The notes below the pieces were generated by a model. It ran no database searches. It was given only the letters and a program-made list of their open reading frames with translations, and was not told the origin of the DNA. A DNA stretch of 47,741 nucleotides from an uncultured Pseudomonadota bacterium (lineage in GTDB: Bacteria > Myxococcota_A > Bradymonadia > Bradymonadales > GCA-2716585): assembly GCA_937123825.1 (NCBI GenBank), contig CAKZKQ010000724.1, forward strand, positions 1 through 47,741, in the 5' to 3' direction. The position numbers were made by a program, and so were the translations under genes. Below, one piece after another: positions 34,801 through 43,000 of the stretch. The first letter of the stretch is position 1. Every line of letters begins with the position of its first letter.

Positions 34801-35181
34801 CTGGACCAGATGATGGAGTCCGTGCGCAAGATGGCCGAAGAGGAAGAGGCTGCCGTGCAGGCCAAGTCCTCGGGCAAAAGTAAGAAAAAGAAGGTCAAGA
34901 TCAAAGAAGACGGCGCTCAGGCCGCCGACAAGGACCGGAGCGCTGCGGCGCCGACCGCGCAAGAGGGTCAGCAGACCACCGCAGCCCAGGAGCCCCCCCA
35001 GACCGACCAGGAAGACGACGACAGTCAACCCCCTGCCAGCAAGGAGGAGGACAGCAACGACCATGGCGCTGACGCTGATCATCAGTCAGACCCTCAAGGG
35101 GACGAAGTGGGCCACGAGGATGGACATCCCTCTTCTGAATTCCAGGATCCGCCGTCTCTTCGCCGCCTCGGGTTGTCTTGA
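31882..35181 (+). CDS. 7TM-HD cyclic-dinucleotide phosphodiesterase (PgpH/YqfF-like) with extra insertions
   Basis: About 1099 residues from TTG 31882, which has GGGAG 6 bases upstream; ATG 31858 or TTG 31789 are alternatives. Order: a short cytoplasmic tail, TM1 (FFFVFFTVSVVLLINV), a large external 7TMR-HDED domain, six to seven membrane helices near 33190-33780, then an HD hydrolase domain (TYHHSVIVGTLAKEAAEAI, AYYHDIGKTRNPQYF, MHHGSTLIAYFY). The characterised relative PgpH hydrolyses c-di-AMP. Two oddities: an 84-residue Lys/Glu/Pro low-complexity insert inside the external domain (32314-32565) and a low-complexity C-terminal tail of about 230 residues (from about 34489). PgpH proteins are normally about 700-800 residues. 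Confidence 0.9.
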   Translation: MAGETQNTRRRFFGSGKGEGQKEGTGLSWGNPLIQVFFFVFFTVSVVLLINVGSGITPLQVTEDAIGEPALTDVKASRDFTFVQIDPKATEDKRNEAAAGVPNVYDHHVDMREEIIGHVRQAFADVRRPLRQAEAELMRNAAKIDEPAQDPDGEESPGEESPGEDDKGEPGDKPKNKPPKPAGPSKGAKPVKKHDAPSDKDNKAVAKDEKTGDEPDSDVGEAPKPRKRLSVISLEALKDFRVRTSEAMRANFDAALKVAVISDEHFTVLARSGFSRTAEEALVSMINSIMQRRVVKDRRLLEVKRRGILLRRVRNGGVEQQLKVFDIDESFLSLSDLARELELMAPGRLREISEPQMRQALTALAAELSTPNTVYNHARTEELREEARASVPDLGEKTIFRKGQMIVRAGSPITARHVQIIAEMEGTTDARLTRGQILFGTLIAVLVLVALFYAFSRRNISKFRPAPRDLGLMGTLLIVQVGLFQVMVIVLERLGEFWSSATPEMLYYMAPLAFGAMIVRLANNSETAMIFSVLSAFLVGMAVEQSLTLGAFVLVTSLVGAHGVGQLCHRMDLLKAGLQVGVAGAIMALIIYLLRGEALAFPALGAVLAGFGGGLLCGIMVNATLPLVEFAFGYTTDMKLLELADLNHPAIKELILKAPGTYHHSVIVGTLAKEAAEAINANPLLARVGAYYHDIGKTRNPQYFAENQRSGQNLHDKLKPNMSALIIKAHVKDGLELARQHKLPREIQDFIAMHHGSTLIAYFYHRAKSMEDPDIPEVDEKDYRYPGPKPQTRETAIVMLADGIEAASRSMPEPTPARLKGLVQKMINHLFADGQLDECNLTLKDLNAIAKAFIRVLTSMYYTRPQYPGQEKNPGSRKTGSRKDNSSQSGEFKRSDVTQTGERKRRRKNKDGGKALSKGNAERGATSSGSHRVRDLDSAESIPLPDVGFDELPPMDIGGLEPSQVRITGPLPPLDQMMESVRKMAEEEEAAVQAKSSGKSKKKKVKIKEDGAQAADKDRSAAAPTAQEGQQTTAAQEPPQTDQEDDDSQPPASKEEDSNDHGADADHQSDPQGDEVGHEDGHPSSEFQDPPSLRRLGLS
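32314..32565. repeat. Low-complexity insertion in the external domain of the 7TM-HD gene
   Basis: It codes for about 84 residues rich in D, E, P, K and G, including two copies of a 15-base unit (GEESP). It splits the HDED domain between ELMRNAAK and LSVISLEALKDF. Its position outside the membrane suggests a flexible loop. Confidence 0.6.
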
Positions 35182-35569
35182 AGAGGCCGAAGGGACCATT
35201 GTCCTGACCGACGATGCCGAGGTTCAGGAGCTTAACCGCACATGGCGAGGCTACGACAAGCCCACCGATGTGCTCAGCTTTGCGCTTCAGGAGGGTGAAG
35301 ACGCCCACTTGAGCGGTGAGCTGCTCGGGGACATCGTCATCTCGGTAGAAACTGCCGCCGTGCAGGCCAAGAGCCAGGAGCATCGAGGGCGCGTCGAGGG
35401 AGACGCGCCGGGGACCTGGTGCCTGGACGACGAGATCGCTTTTTTAATTGTCCACGGCCTGCTGCACCTGCTGGGTCACGATCACGCTGAACCCGAAGAA
35501 GAGGCGCAGATGCGCGCCGAGGAGCGCCGCTTGTGGGATGCGATCAAGCCCCAGAACAAGCCCTGTTGA
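35063..35569 (+). CDS. ybeY: Endoribonuclease YbeY
   Basis: A 168-residue protein with the zinc-binding HGLLHLLGHDH motif (nucleotides 35452-35484) and the family motifs RGYDKPTDVLSFAL and LLGDIVIS. YbeY is a metal-dependent endoribonuclease in 16S rRNA 3' maturation and 70S quality control. ATG 35063 has AAGGAGGAGG about 13 bases upstream and lies 119 bases inside the 7TM-HD gene, in another frame. A start at ATG 35120 would shorten the overlap but lacks spacing to a ribosome site. The overlap falls in the low-complexity tail of the upstream protein. Confidence 0.94.
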   Translation: MALTLIISQTLKGTKWATRMDIPLLNSRIRRLFAASGCLEEAEGTIVLTDDAEVQELNRTWRGYDKPTDVLSFALQEGEDAHLSGELLGDIVISVETAAVQAKSQEHRGRVEGDAPGTWCLDDEIAFLIVHGLLHLLGHDHAEPEEEAQMRAEERRLWDAIKPQNKPC

Positions 35570-35622
35570 CAACCCCATGCCCCACATTGCCCCCCCCACC
35601 GGATTATCCAGCGGCCCACAGC

Positions 35623-36354
35623 ATGGATACGGCGTGGTTTTGCGTCGACGGCGATGGCCACGTGGCCCGTTTTGAGAGCGGCGAGTCTGGACCGGTGCCA
35701 GATTACTCGGGGGCGCTCTCGGACAATGTGGACTTGATGCCCACGCTGCAGGCGCGCGGGCTGGGGGTGACCACGTTTGATGACCCTGGTCGGGAGGACT
35801 TTGACCCCAGCGGCGATCCGTTGGCGAACGATCCGAACTCCTGGTGGGATTACCTCTACGAGATGCCCGGCGTGCTGGGGCTCTATGAGTATGGCTACGA
35901 CGGTTGGGGTTCGGATGTCTTAAAGCCCTATCGGCGCATCTCCAGCCCTCAAAAACCGCTCCATGTCGATGAACTGCCCCCGGATCTTGCCGCGCAACTG
36001 CGCCGCGGGACGCTCTACGATGTCAGCTTTGCCAAGGGCGACCCGGTGCAGTTTGCCAAGGAGTTTGGCGTGCAGGCCTGGAGCATGCCCATCGCCTATG
36101 TCGACGGCAAGACGGTGCGCCCCATGCCGGGTGCGGCCCAGGATTACGCCAACCTTTACGCGCAGCTTGAGGTCAGTGACGCCTTTGAGGCCGGTCTGGA
36201 GTACGAGCAGCCCACCGTCGAGCCCAACAAAAAGCCCATCGGCCCAGGCGAGCAGGGCGCGGTGCGCAAGGGGTCCAGCTCGGCGTTGATCTGGTGGGCG
36301 GGCGCGGGTGGCACGGTGGTTTTGGGGCTGATCTGGTGGTTTAGCCAGCGCTGA
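35623..36354 (+). CDS. Conserved-looking protein with C-terminal membrane anchor, unknown function
   Basis: A 243-residue protein from ATG 35623 (MDTAWFCVDGDGHVARFESGESG); the open frame reaches 35533 but the character changes at this Met. A soluble, acidic/aromatic N-terminal domain (SWWDYLYEMPGVLGLYEYGYDGWG; FGVQAWSMPIAYVDGKTVRP) is followed by one C-terminal helix (ALIWWAGAGGTVVLGLIWWF), the layout of a tail-anchored protein. No signal peptide, so the domain should be cytoplasmic. It may be expressed with ybeY, whose stop lies 53 bases upstream. I recognise no catalytic motif. Confidence 0.72.
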   Translation: MDTAWFCVDGDGHVARFESGESGPVPDYSGALSDNVDLMPTLQARGLGVTTFDDPGREDFDPSGDPLANDPNSWWDYLYEMPGVLGLYEYGYDGWGSDVLKPYRRISSPQKPLHVDELPPDLAAQLRRGTLYDVSFAKGDPVQFAKEFGVQAWSMPIAYVDGKTVRPMPGAAQDYANLYAQLEVSDAFEAGLEYEQPTVEPNKKPIGPGEQGAVRKGSSSALIWWAGAGGTVVLGLIWWFSQR

Positions 36355-36450
36355 TGGCGCCCAAAAGCACCGCAGCGGCATGTCTGCGCCCCAAACGCGC
36401 CCATGGAACATGGCCGCATTCGGGGCTGGGTGTGGCCGTCGGCGCGGCGA

Positions 36451-38298
36451 TCACTCTTGGAGCGCGTCGCAGTCTTGTCCGCCCTCGATGTCAAAGCGGA
36501 TCACGGTCCCATTTGAGCCCTGGAAGTTGGTGTAGCCGCCGACCATCAAGCCGCCGTCGCACAGGGGATGGAAGGCGGCTTCGTTGAGGTTTGTGTTGCG
36601 GTCGCCGTTGAAGGGCGGCTGGTCAAAGCCGGGGATGGAGACCTCGGTCAGGTCGCAGTCGTTGTTGACGCTGGGGCAGCGGTAGAGGTCGTGGCGGTAC
36701 TCGATGTTGGTGCCGCGCACCGGCGAGATGCCTGCGCGGCCGGTGATGAGGGCGCGGCTGCCGTTGGGCTGGAAGGTGACGGACCAGAGGCCAAGGCGGC
36801 TGTAGCGCGGGGCGTCGCTGTAGCCGTTGAGGAGCCCGGACTGGAAGCGGTAGATCGAGCGCCCGGACCAGCTGACCACCAGGGCGTACTGGCCGCCGGG
36901 GTAGGCGGCCACGCGCGAGGTGTTGCCCAGGTTGTTGTTGCCCGGATCGACGCGCCATTGCCCGATGCCGCCGACCTCGGTGTAGTAGAGCACGTCGGCG
37001 CCGCCGCCGCCGCAGACCACCAGGATTCCCGGTTCATCAAACTCGTTGTTCACAAAGGCGATGTCGTCGCACCCGGCTCCGGAGGCCTGTGAGGTGAGGA
37101 AGTCGGTCCACTGTCCGGTTTCGGGGTCGAAGCCGCGCAGGGTGGCGATGTCCGGGTTTTCGCGCCGCTCCAGCACCACCGGGTCGCCGCCTTCTTCCCA
37201 CGGGTATTCGACGGCGGCCAGGCGGCCTTCGGTGTTCAGCCCGTAGTCGGTGAAGATCTCTTCCTGGTTTTGGAGGCTGCGCAGGGCGGCGTCGTCGAGC
37301 TTGACGATGATCCCCTGCTCCTGGTCGTCGTTGTCGATCGTGTAGCCCACCAGCAAGGCAAAGCGCCCCTGGGGGTCAAAGGCCATGTCGAGCCAGTAGA
37401 CGTCCAGGCCTGGCGCAGAGAGGTCGTAGACGGTGGCTTGCTGGGTCTGCCAGTCAAAGATGTGGACGTTGTTGCGGTAGTTGAGGATGACGGCGTAGGC
37501 CCCGTCGGGGTGGAATCCCACGCGCACGGCCTCGTTGAGCCCGCCCACGGGCAGGCGCTGGTAGTTGTAGACGCCGCGCTCGGGGGTCGGCGGCGGCCCC
37601 ACGTCTTCTTCGACGTCGTCCTGTGTGTCTTCGGGCTCCTGAGCATCGTCCTGGACGTCTTCGGGCTCGTCGATGTCTTCTGGGACGTCTTCGGGCTCCT
37701 GGACGTCGTCCTGGACGTCTTCAGGTGGGTCTACCAGGTCCGCTTCGACGTCCTGGGGCTCTACGATGTCAGGTTCGGCGTCGACCTGGGGGTCTTGATC
37801 CACATCCTGAGGCTCGATGATGTCGGGCTCAGCGTCCGGCGGCTCGGGCTCATCGGGCGGCACGTCCATTGGCGGCGCCACATCGCGGGGCGGATCGACG
37901 TCCTGGGGCGGATCGGGGATGTCGGGTGGATCATCGGCGTCGGGTTCGTCGTCGTCTTCCTGGATGCAGGTGCGCGAGTCGCGGTCGCAAAGCTGCCCGT
38001 CGGGGCAGTCGCTGTTGCGCTCGCAGCGATCATCGTCGGGCTCACACACGCCCTGGCGGCAGACCTCATCGGGTGCGCATTGCACATCCGAGCGGCACGT
38101 GACCGTGTCGGGCTCGGGCTCCTTGCACGCCCCCGCCTGACACACCGTCCCCAGCGGGCAATCCAGATCCGACGCGCACGCCGGACCACAAAACGCCCCC
38201 TGGCACGCCGAAGGATCGTCCGTCTTGGCCTCCGAGCACCCCGCCAGCAGCGCCGCCGCCAGGACCGCCATCCAACACCATCGATTTATTTGCATCAT
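36451..38298 (-). CDS. Cys-rich, propeller-like lipoprotein with long acidic stalk
   Basis: A 615-residue protein from ATG 38298 (MMQINRWCWMAVLAAALLAGC), GGGGG 6 bases upstream. After the lipobox come three small Cys modules (CASDLDCPLGTVCQAGAC, CRSDVQCAPDEVCRQGVC, CERNSDCPDGQLCDRDSRTC), then a stalk of about 120 residues of D/E/P repeats (PEDVQDDVQEPEDV...), then a domain with repeated blades (VRVGFHPDGAYAVILNYRNNVHIFDW, AFDPQGRFALLVGY, LWSVTFQPNGSRALITG), likely a beta-propeller. The stalk probably lifts the propeller from the outer membrane. No enzymatic residues are evident. It is divergent from glyQS. Confidence 0.82.
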   Translation of the reverse strand: MMQINRWCWMAVLAAALLAGCSEAKTDDPSACQGAFCGPACASDLDCPLGTVCQAGACKEPEPDTVTCRSDVQCAPDEVCRQGVCEPDDDRCERNSDCPDGQLCDRDSRTCIQEDDDEPDADDPPDIPDPPQDVDPPRDVAPPMDVPPDEPEPPDAEPDIIEPQDVDQDPQVDAEPDIVEPQDVEADLVDPPEDVQDDVQEPEDVPEDIDEPEDVQDDAQEPEDTQDDVEEDVGPPPTPERGVYNYQRLPVGGLNEAVRVGFHPDGAYAVILNYRNNVHIFDWQTQQATVYDLSAPGLDVYWLDMAFDPQGRFALLVGYTIDNDDQEQGIIVKLDDAALRSLQNQEEIFTDYGLNTEGRLAAVEYPWEEGGDPVVLERRENPDIATLRGFDPETGQWTDFLTSQASGAGCDDIAFVNNEFDEPGILVVCGGGGADVLYYTEVGGIGQWRVDPGNNNLGNTSRVAAYPGGQYALVVSWSGRSIYRFQSGLLNGYSDAPRYSRLGLWSVTFQPNGSRALITGRAGISPVRGTNIEYRHDLYRCPSVNNDCDLTEVSIPGFDQPPFNGDRNTNLNEAAFHPLCDGGLMVGGYTNFQGSNGTVIRFDIEGGQDCDALQE

Positions 38299-38440
38299 CT
38301 GGAACCCCCGGTGTGATCCACACCCATTGCTCGCGCCACCTGGAGTTATACCAGAATACAGACGAAAGGCTTGCTTTGCGACGGGCCTGATGGCCCCAGG
38401 AACCAAGCGCTGCGTGGTTGACGGAGCCCGCAGGCGCGCG

Positions 38441-38469
38441 TTGACAGTCGCTTGGGGCGGTGCTAACTG
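38441..38469 (+). promoter_or_regulatory. Candidate promoter of the glycyl-tRNA synthetase gene
   Basis: A perfect TTGACA (38441-38446), a 17-base spacer, and a weak TAACTG (38464-38469). It would give a long leader of nearly 200 bases. Confidence 0.5.
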
Positions 38470-38530
38470 TGCGTGTCTTGTAATGACCCGCGGTGTGGAG
38501 GTGGGTCTGCCTTGAACCCCAGCGCTGTGT

Positions 38531-38570
38531 GTCGCGGTCCCCAGATGTCCCGCGACGCCGTCAGGACCGC
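38531..38570 (+). promoter_or_regulatory. Two mutually exclusive hairpins in the glyQS leader
   Basis: GTCGCGG (38531-38537) can pair with CCGCGAC (38550-38556), while GCGGTCC (38534-38540) can pair with GGACCGC (38564-38570). The left arms share GCGG, so only one stem can form at a time. This could be a regulatory switch or simply GC-rich chance; no T-run follows. Confidence 0.3.
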
Positions 38571-38671
38571 GCCCTGAAGGTTTTCACAGCACTTTGGGTG
38601 GCCCCACACAGGCTGCCCACAAGGCTGCCACGCTCCACTACGATTGTTGCGATGCCAAACGGAATGTGTCC

Positions 38672-41600
38672 ATGAATTTTCAAGACGTTGTCCTGAACCT
38701 CCAGCGATACTGGGCAGCCCAGGGCTGCATCATCCAGCAGCCCGTCGATCAAGAAACCGGCGCCGGTACGCTCAACCCGGCCACCTTCCTGCGGGTCCTG
38801 GGACCCGAGCCGTGGTCCGTGGCCTACGCCGAGCCCTGCCGCCGTCCCACCGACGGACGCTACGGCGACAACCCCTATCGACTCGGCGCCTACTATCAGT
38901 TTCAGGTCATCATCAAGCCCTCGCCGCCCAACATCATGGAGCTCTACCTGGACTCCCTGCGGGCGTTGGGGATTGACCCCCTTAAGCACGACATCCGCTT
39001 TGTTGAGGACGACTGGGAGCAGCCCACGCTGGGCGCCTGGGGATTGGGTTGGGAGGTCTGGGCCGACGGCATGGAGGTGACCCAGTTCACCTATTTCCAG
39101 CAAGCCGGTCAGGTCAACCTCAAGCCCACGGCGGTCGAGTTGACCTACGGCCTGGAGCGCATCTGCATGTACCTCCAGGGCGTGGACGACGTCTTTGACC
39201 TCGAATGGGTCGATGGCATCAAATACCGCGACGTGCACCACCAGTCCGAAGTCGAGTACTCGCACTACTGCTTCGAGGAAGCCGACACGGACATGCTCAT
39301 GCGGCACCTCAACGAGTACGAAGCCGAGGCCATGCGCCTTCTGGACAAGGGCCTGGTGCTGCCCGGCTACGACTTTGTCCTCAAGGCCAACCACGCCTTC
39401 AACGTGCTCGACGCCCGTCAGGCCATCAGCGTCACCGAGCGCCAGAACTACATCCGCCGCATTCGGACCATGGCCCGCACCGCGGCCAAGTCCTACGTCG
39501 GCAAGCGCGAAGAGATGGGCCACCCGCTGCTGCGCGGCGCTGCGCCCAAGGTCGCCCCGGCGGCCAAGGCCGCGCACACCCCGGTCGTCCTGGACAAACC
39601 CGCCGAGGTCTTCTTGGAGATCGGCGCTGAAGAGATCCCCGCAGGCTTCATCGAGCCCGCCCTGAGCCACATGGCCGACGCTCTCAAGAAGGGCCTCGAA
39701 GCCGCCCGGCTCTCCCACGGCGCCATCCATACCGCCGGCACCCCGCGTCGCCTGGCGGTCTGGGTTGAGGACGTGGACGCCGGTCAGGAAGATCGCCAGG
39801 AAGTCCGCATGGGTCCGCCCGCCAAGGTGGCCTTTGACGCCGACGGCAACCCCACGCGCGCCGCGCAGGGCTTTGCCAAGAAGCAGGGCGTGTCGGTCGA
39901 TCAGATCTTCATGAAAGAGACCGAGCGCGGCCAGTACGCGGCGGTCAAAGTGGACATCGTGGGCCGCAAGACGGCCGAGGTCTTGCCCGAGCTGCTCTCG
40001 CAGATCGTGGCCGGGATCCCGTTCCGCAAGTCCATGAGTTGGGGCTCACGCGATGAGACCTTCGCGCGCCCCGTGCACTGGATCTGCGCGCTCTACGGCG
40101 GCAACGTGGTCCCCGTGACCTTTGGCACCGTGGCCAGCGGCAACACCACCTACGGACACCGCTTCATGGCGCCCGGCGCGCTGGAGGTCACCGATGCGGC
40201 CAGTTGGCGCGCGGCGCTGACCGAAGCCAAGGTCGTCGTCGACATCGAAAAGCGCCGCCAGACCATCCGCGAAGGCCTGGCCAAGATGGCCACCGAGGTC
40301 GGCGGCCGCTACGTCGAAGACGAGGCGCTGGTGCGCGAGGTGGCCAACCTCGTCGAGTACCCCTGGGGTCAGCTTGGCCGCTTTGAAGAAGACACGCTGC
40401 GGTTGCCCCGCGAGGTGCTGGTGACGGCCATGCGCAGCCACCAGCGCTACTTCGCCTTTGAGGACAACGACGGCAAGCTCCTGCCTTGCTTCGGCGTCTT
40501 CAACAACACCCTGGTCGAGGATCCGGCGGTGGTCATCCACGGCAACCAGCGGGTGCTGGCCGCCCGGCTCTACGACGCCAAATTCTTCTTTGAAGAGGAC
40601 GCCAAGCGCAAGCTCGAAGATCGCCTTGAGATGCTCGGCCGCGTCACCTTCCTGGGCAAACTCAACAAGATCGGTGTGGGGGCTGACTTGCTCAGCCGCA
40701 CCGCGCGTCTGCGTGAACTGGCGCAGTACATCGCCACTGTGGCGTTCCCCGGCGACGAGGCGCTCCTTGGCCACGCCGACCGCGCCGCCCACCTCTCCAA
40801 GGCGGACCTGATGACCCACATGGTCAACGAGTTCCCCGAGCTTGAGGGCGTCATCGGCGGTTACTACGCCCGCAACGAAGGCGAGCCCGATGAGGTGGCC
40901 CAGGCCATCGGCGAGCACTACCAGCCCAAGGGGCCGGGCGACGCTGTGCCTGCCAGCCGCGCCGGGATTTGTCTGGCCAGCGCCGACAAGCTTGAGCGTT
41001 TGGCGGCCTGCTACGCCATCGGCGACAAGCCCAGCGGCAACAAAGACCCCCACGGTCTGCGCCGCGCGGCGCTGGGGCTGCTGCGCATTTTGAACGAGTC
41101 CGGCATCGACATTGACCTGCGCGCGGCCACGGCGGCGGCGGTCAAAGTGGTCATTGGCGGCGACGACCAAGAAAAAATCGACGGGATTACCGCCGAAATC
41201 ATGGCCTTTTTTGAAGGCCGCCTGCGCTCCGAACTCGTCGAGAACCATCGCACCGACATCGTCGACGCGGTGCTCGCCGCAGGCTTCGACCGCACCCTGG
41301 ATGCACGCCAACGCGTGGCCGCTTTGGATGACATCGCCCAGCAAGCCGACCTGGCGCCCCTTGGCGAAGCGTTCAAACGGATCAATAATATCCTGCAAAA
41401 GAACGCCGGGCAGATTGATGCTGGCGCGTCTTTTCAGGAGGACAGGGTCGTTCAAGAGGAGGAGCGCACGCTGGGACAGATGGCCATGGAACTGCGCGAG
41501 CACATGACCGCGCAGCTTCAGAAGGGCGACTACCACGCCGCACTGGGTCACCTGGTGCGACTGCAAAAACCGCTCGATGACTTCTTCACCGAAGTCATGG

Positions 41601-41716
41601 TCATGCATGAAGACACCGCACTGCGGACCAACCGTCTGGCGCTGCTTTTGCACCTTCGCCGGACGTTTGAGACCGTGGCTGATGTTTCCCGGATCCAGGT
41701 CCGGGCCAGCGCTTGA
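38672..41716 (+). CDS. glyQS: Glycyl-tRNA synthetase, alpha and beta subunits fused
   Basis: A 1014-residue fusion. Residues 1 to about 295 are the alpha subunit (MNFQDVVLNLQRYWAAQGCIIQQP, RRPTDGRYGDNPYRLGAYYQFQVI, ELTYGLERICMYLQ). After a short Ala/Pro/Lys linker, the beta subunit begins near 311 (VFLEIGAEEIPAGFIEPAL) and continues to an anticodon-binding C-terminal domain. Most bacteria make separate glyQ and glyS products in an alpha2beta2 enzyme; fused forms are known in chlamydiae and plant organelles. It charges tRNA-Gly in the cytoplasm. The start ATG 38672 has GGAA about 8 bases upstream; GTG 38666 is possible. Confidence 0.96.
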   Translation: MNFQDVVLNLQRYWAAQGCIIQQPVDQETGAGTLNPATFLRVLGPEPWSVAYAEPCRRPTDGRYGDNPYRLGAYYQFQVIIKPSPPNIMELYLDSLRALGIDPLKHDIRFVEDDWEQPTLGAWGLGWEVWADGMEVTQFTYFQQAGQVNLKPTAVELTYGLERICMYLQGVDDVFDLEWVDGIKYRDVHHQSEVEYSHYCFEEADTDMLMRHLNEYEAEAMRLLDKGLVLPGYDFVLKANHAFNVLDARQAISVTERQNYIRRIRTMARTAAKSYVGKREEMGHPLLRGAAPKVAPAAKAAHTPVVLDKPAEVFLEIGAEEIPAGFIEPALSHMADALKKGLEAARLSHGAIHTAGTPRRLAVWVEDVDAGQEDRQEVRMGPPAKVAFDADGNPTRAAQGFAKKQGVSVDQIFMKETERGQYAAVKVDIVGRKTAEVLPELLSQIVAGIPFRKSMSWGSRDETFARPVHWICALYGGNVVPVTFGTVASGNTTYGHRFMAPGALEVTDAASWRAALTEAKVVVDIEKRRQTIREGLAKMATEVGGRYVEDEALVREVANLVEYPWGQLGRFEEDTLRLPREVLVTAMRSHQRYFAFEDNDGKLLPCFGVFNNTLVEDPAVVIHGNQRVLAARLYDAKFFFEEDAKRKLEDRLEMLGRVTFLGKLNKIGVGADLLSRTARLRELAQYIATVAFPGDEALLGHADRAAHLSKADLMTHMVNEFPELEGVIGGYYARNEGEPDEVAQAIGEHYQPKGPGDAVPASRAGICLASADKLERLAACYAIGDKPSGNKDPHGLRRAALGLLRILNESGIDIDLRAATAAAVKVVIGGDDQEKIDGITAEIMAFFEGRLRSELVENHRTDIVDAVLAAGFDRTLDARQRVAALDDIAQQADLAPLGEAFKRINNILQKNAGQIDAGASFQEDRVVQEEERTLGQMAMELREHMTAQLQKGDYHAALGHLVRLQKPLDDFFTEVMVMHEDTALRTNRLALLLHLRRTFETVADVSRIQVRASA

Positions 41717-41767
41717 GCCTTCTTGACCTGCGCACTGACGCAAGACTCTGTGTTTGAGGACAAATAC

Positions 41768-43000
41768 GTGCACAAACTGGTTTGCTCAAGGCCAAAGAGG
41801 GGCCTGCTTCTGCTCCTTGTGACGGGGCTGATGGTGTCTGCACTCTGCGCCGGATGCGGCGTGGACGTGGTGGGGGACGAACCGCCCCTGCAGACGCTCT
41901 ACAACCCCGTCGGGATGACCCTTCATCCCACCGGCAAGTACCTCTACGTGGTCAACAGCAACTTCAACCTCGACTACCGCGAGGATCGGGGCGGGACGGT
42001 CGTTGTCATCGACACCGACACGCTGGAGATCGTCCCCGGGGGGACCGTTCAGATCGGCACCTTTGGCGGCGACATCAAGCTCAACACCCCCTCGGACGGT
42101 GAACCGACCCGGGCCTACGTCGCCGTGCGCGGCAACGGTTCGGTGACGGCGATCGATCTGACCGAGAACGGCGCCAAGCTGCGCTGCAAGGGCGGCACGC
42201 TCACCGAAGATTGCCAGATCCCCACTGAGCGCGAAGATCCCTTTGGGGTGGCCGTGGCCAGCTTCGATGTCAACATCGACGGCGCGGACACCACCGTGGA
42301 CTTTGTGGCGGTGGCGCACCTGCTCGGCGGTGACCTGACGGGGTTGACCATCCCCGGCGATCAGATCGAGGGCTTTGACCGCTCGGCCGCCTCGCTGGTG
42401 GCTGGCGCCAACGACATCGCCCGCTCACCGCGCAACGGCCAGTTCTACGTCACCAGCCGTTTTGAGAACGCCGTGGTGGCCTTCCGGCCCGTTTTGGGGC
42501 CCGACGGCGAGCTTGCCGGGGTCTTCGAGACCGCCACGGTGCCGATTTCGTCGGCGCCGCCGCTCTCGGGGCTGGATTCGCGCGGGATCGCCTTCAACGG
42601 TGATGGGACGATGGCCTTTGTGGCCAACCGAGGCCCTGACAGCCTGCTCTTCCTCGACGCGGGGCCCACCGACGCCGAAACCGGCAGCGGCACCCGCAAC
42701 GAGATCGTCGATGTCCTGCCCATGCCCTCTCAGCCTTCTGAGATTGCGGTGGTGAACGTCGGCGAGCGTGAGCTGATCTATGTGTCGTCTTTTGCTGACG
42801 AGAGCCTGACGATCGTCGATCCTCAGGCGCGCGCCATCATCGGCACCATCGACTTGATCGCCGAGCCCTACGATCTGGTTGTGGACCAGGGTCGCCACAA
42901 GCGCCTCTATGCGACCCTCTTCAATCAGGACGCGATCGCCGTCATCGACATCGATGAGACGTCGCCTTCCTTCAACCAGATGACCGCGGTGATCCGATGA
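41768..43000 (+). CDS. Propeller-like lipoprotein
   Basis: A 410-residue protein from GTG 41768, with GAGGA 7 bases upstream; a TTG at 41723 is less likely. The signal has a hydrophobic core (LLLLLVTGLMVSALCAGC) ending in a lipobox. The mature protein contains YVTN-like blades (NPVGMTLHPTGKYLYVVNS, RGIAFNGDGTMAFVANRGPDSLLFLD, EPYDLVVDQGRHKRLYATLFNQDAIAVIDID), so a seven-bladed propeller is likely. Probably an outer-membrane surface protein. Its stop overlaps the next start as ATGA, and both proteins share blade-like segments, so they probably act together. Confidence 0.82.
   Translation: MHKLVCSRPKRGLLLLLVTGLMVSALCAGCGVDVVGDEPPLQTLYNPVGMTLHPTGKYLYVVNSNFNLDYREDRGGTVVVIDTDTLEIVPGGTVQIGTFGGDIKLNTPSDGEPTRAYVAVRGNGSVTAIDLTENGAKLRCKGGTLTEDCQIPTEREDPFGVAVASFDVNIDGADTTVDFVAVAHLLGGDLTGLTIPGDQIEGFDRSAASLVAGANDIARSPRNGQFYVTSRFENAVVAFRPVLGPDGELAGVFETATVPISSAPPLSGLDSRGIAFNGDGTMAFVANRGPDSLLFLDAGPTDAETGSGTRNEIVDVLPMPSQPSEIAVVNVGERELIYVSSFADESLTIVDPQARAIIGTIDLIAEPYDLVVDQGRHKRLYATLFNQDAIAVIDIDETSPSFNQMTAVIR

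Larger units (their letters stand above)
38299..38671. other. Divergent intergenic region and glyQS leader
   Basis: A 373-base gap. The left part serves the minus-strand lipoprotein. The right part contains the plus-strand promoter at 38441-38469 and a leader of about 195 bases with two overlapping hairpin options (38531-38570). I see no T-box specifier or UGGNACCGCG antiterminator sequence and no additional gene. Confidence 0.5.

Noticed and set aside
38470..38671. T-box leader for glycyl-tRNA synthetase
   Set aside because: No UGGNACCGCG-like antiterminator sequence, no terminator with a T-run and no clear specifier loop could be found.
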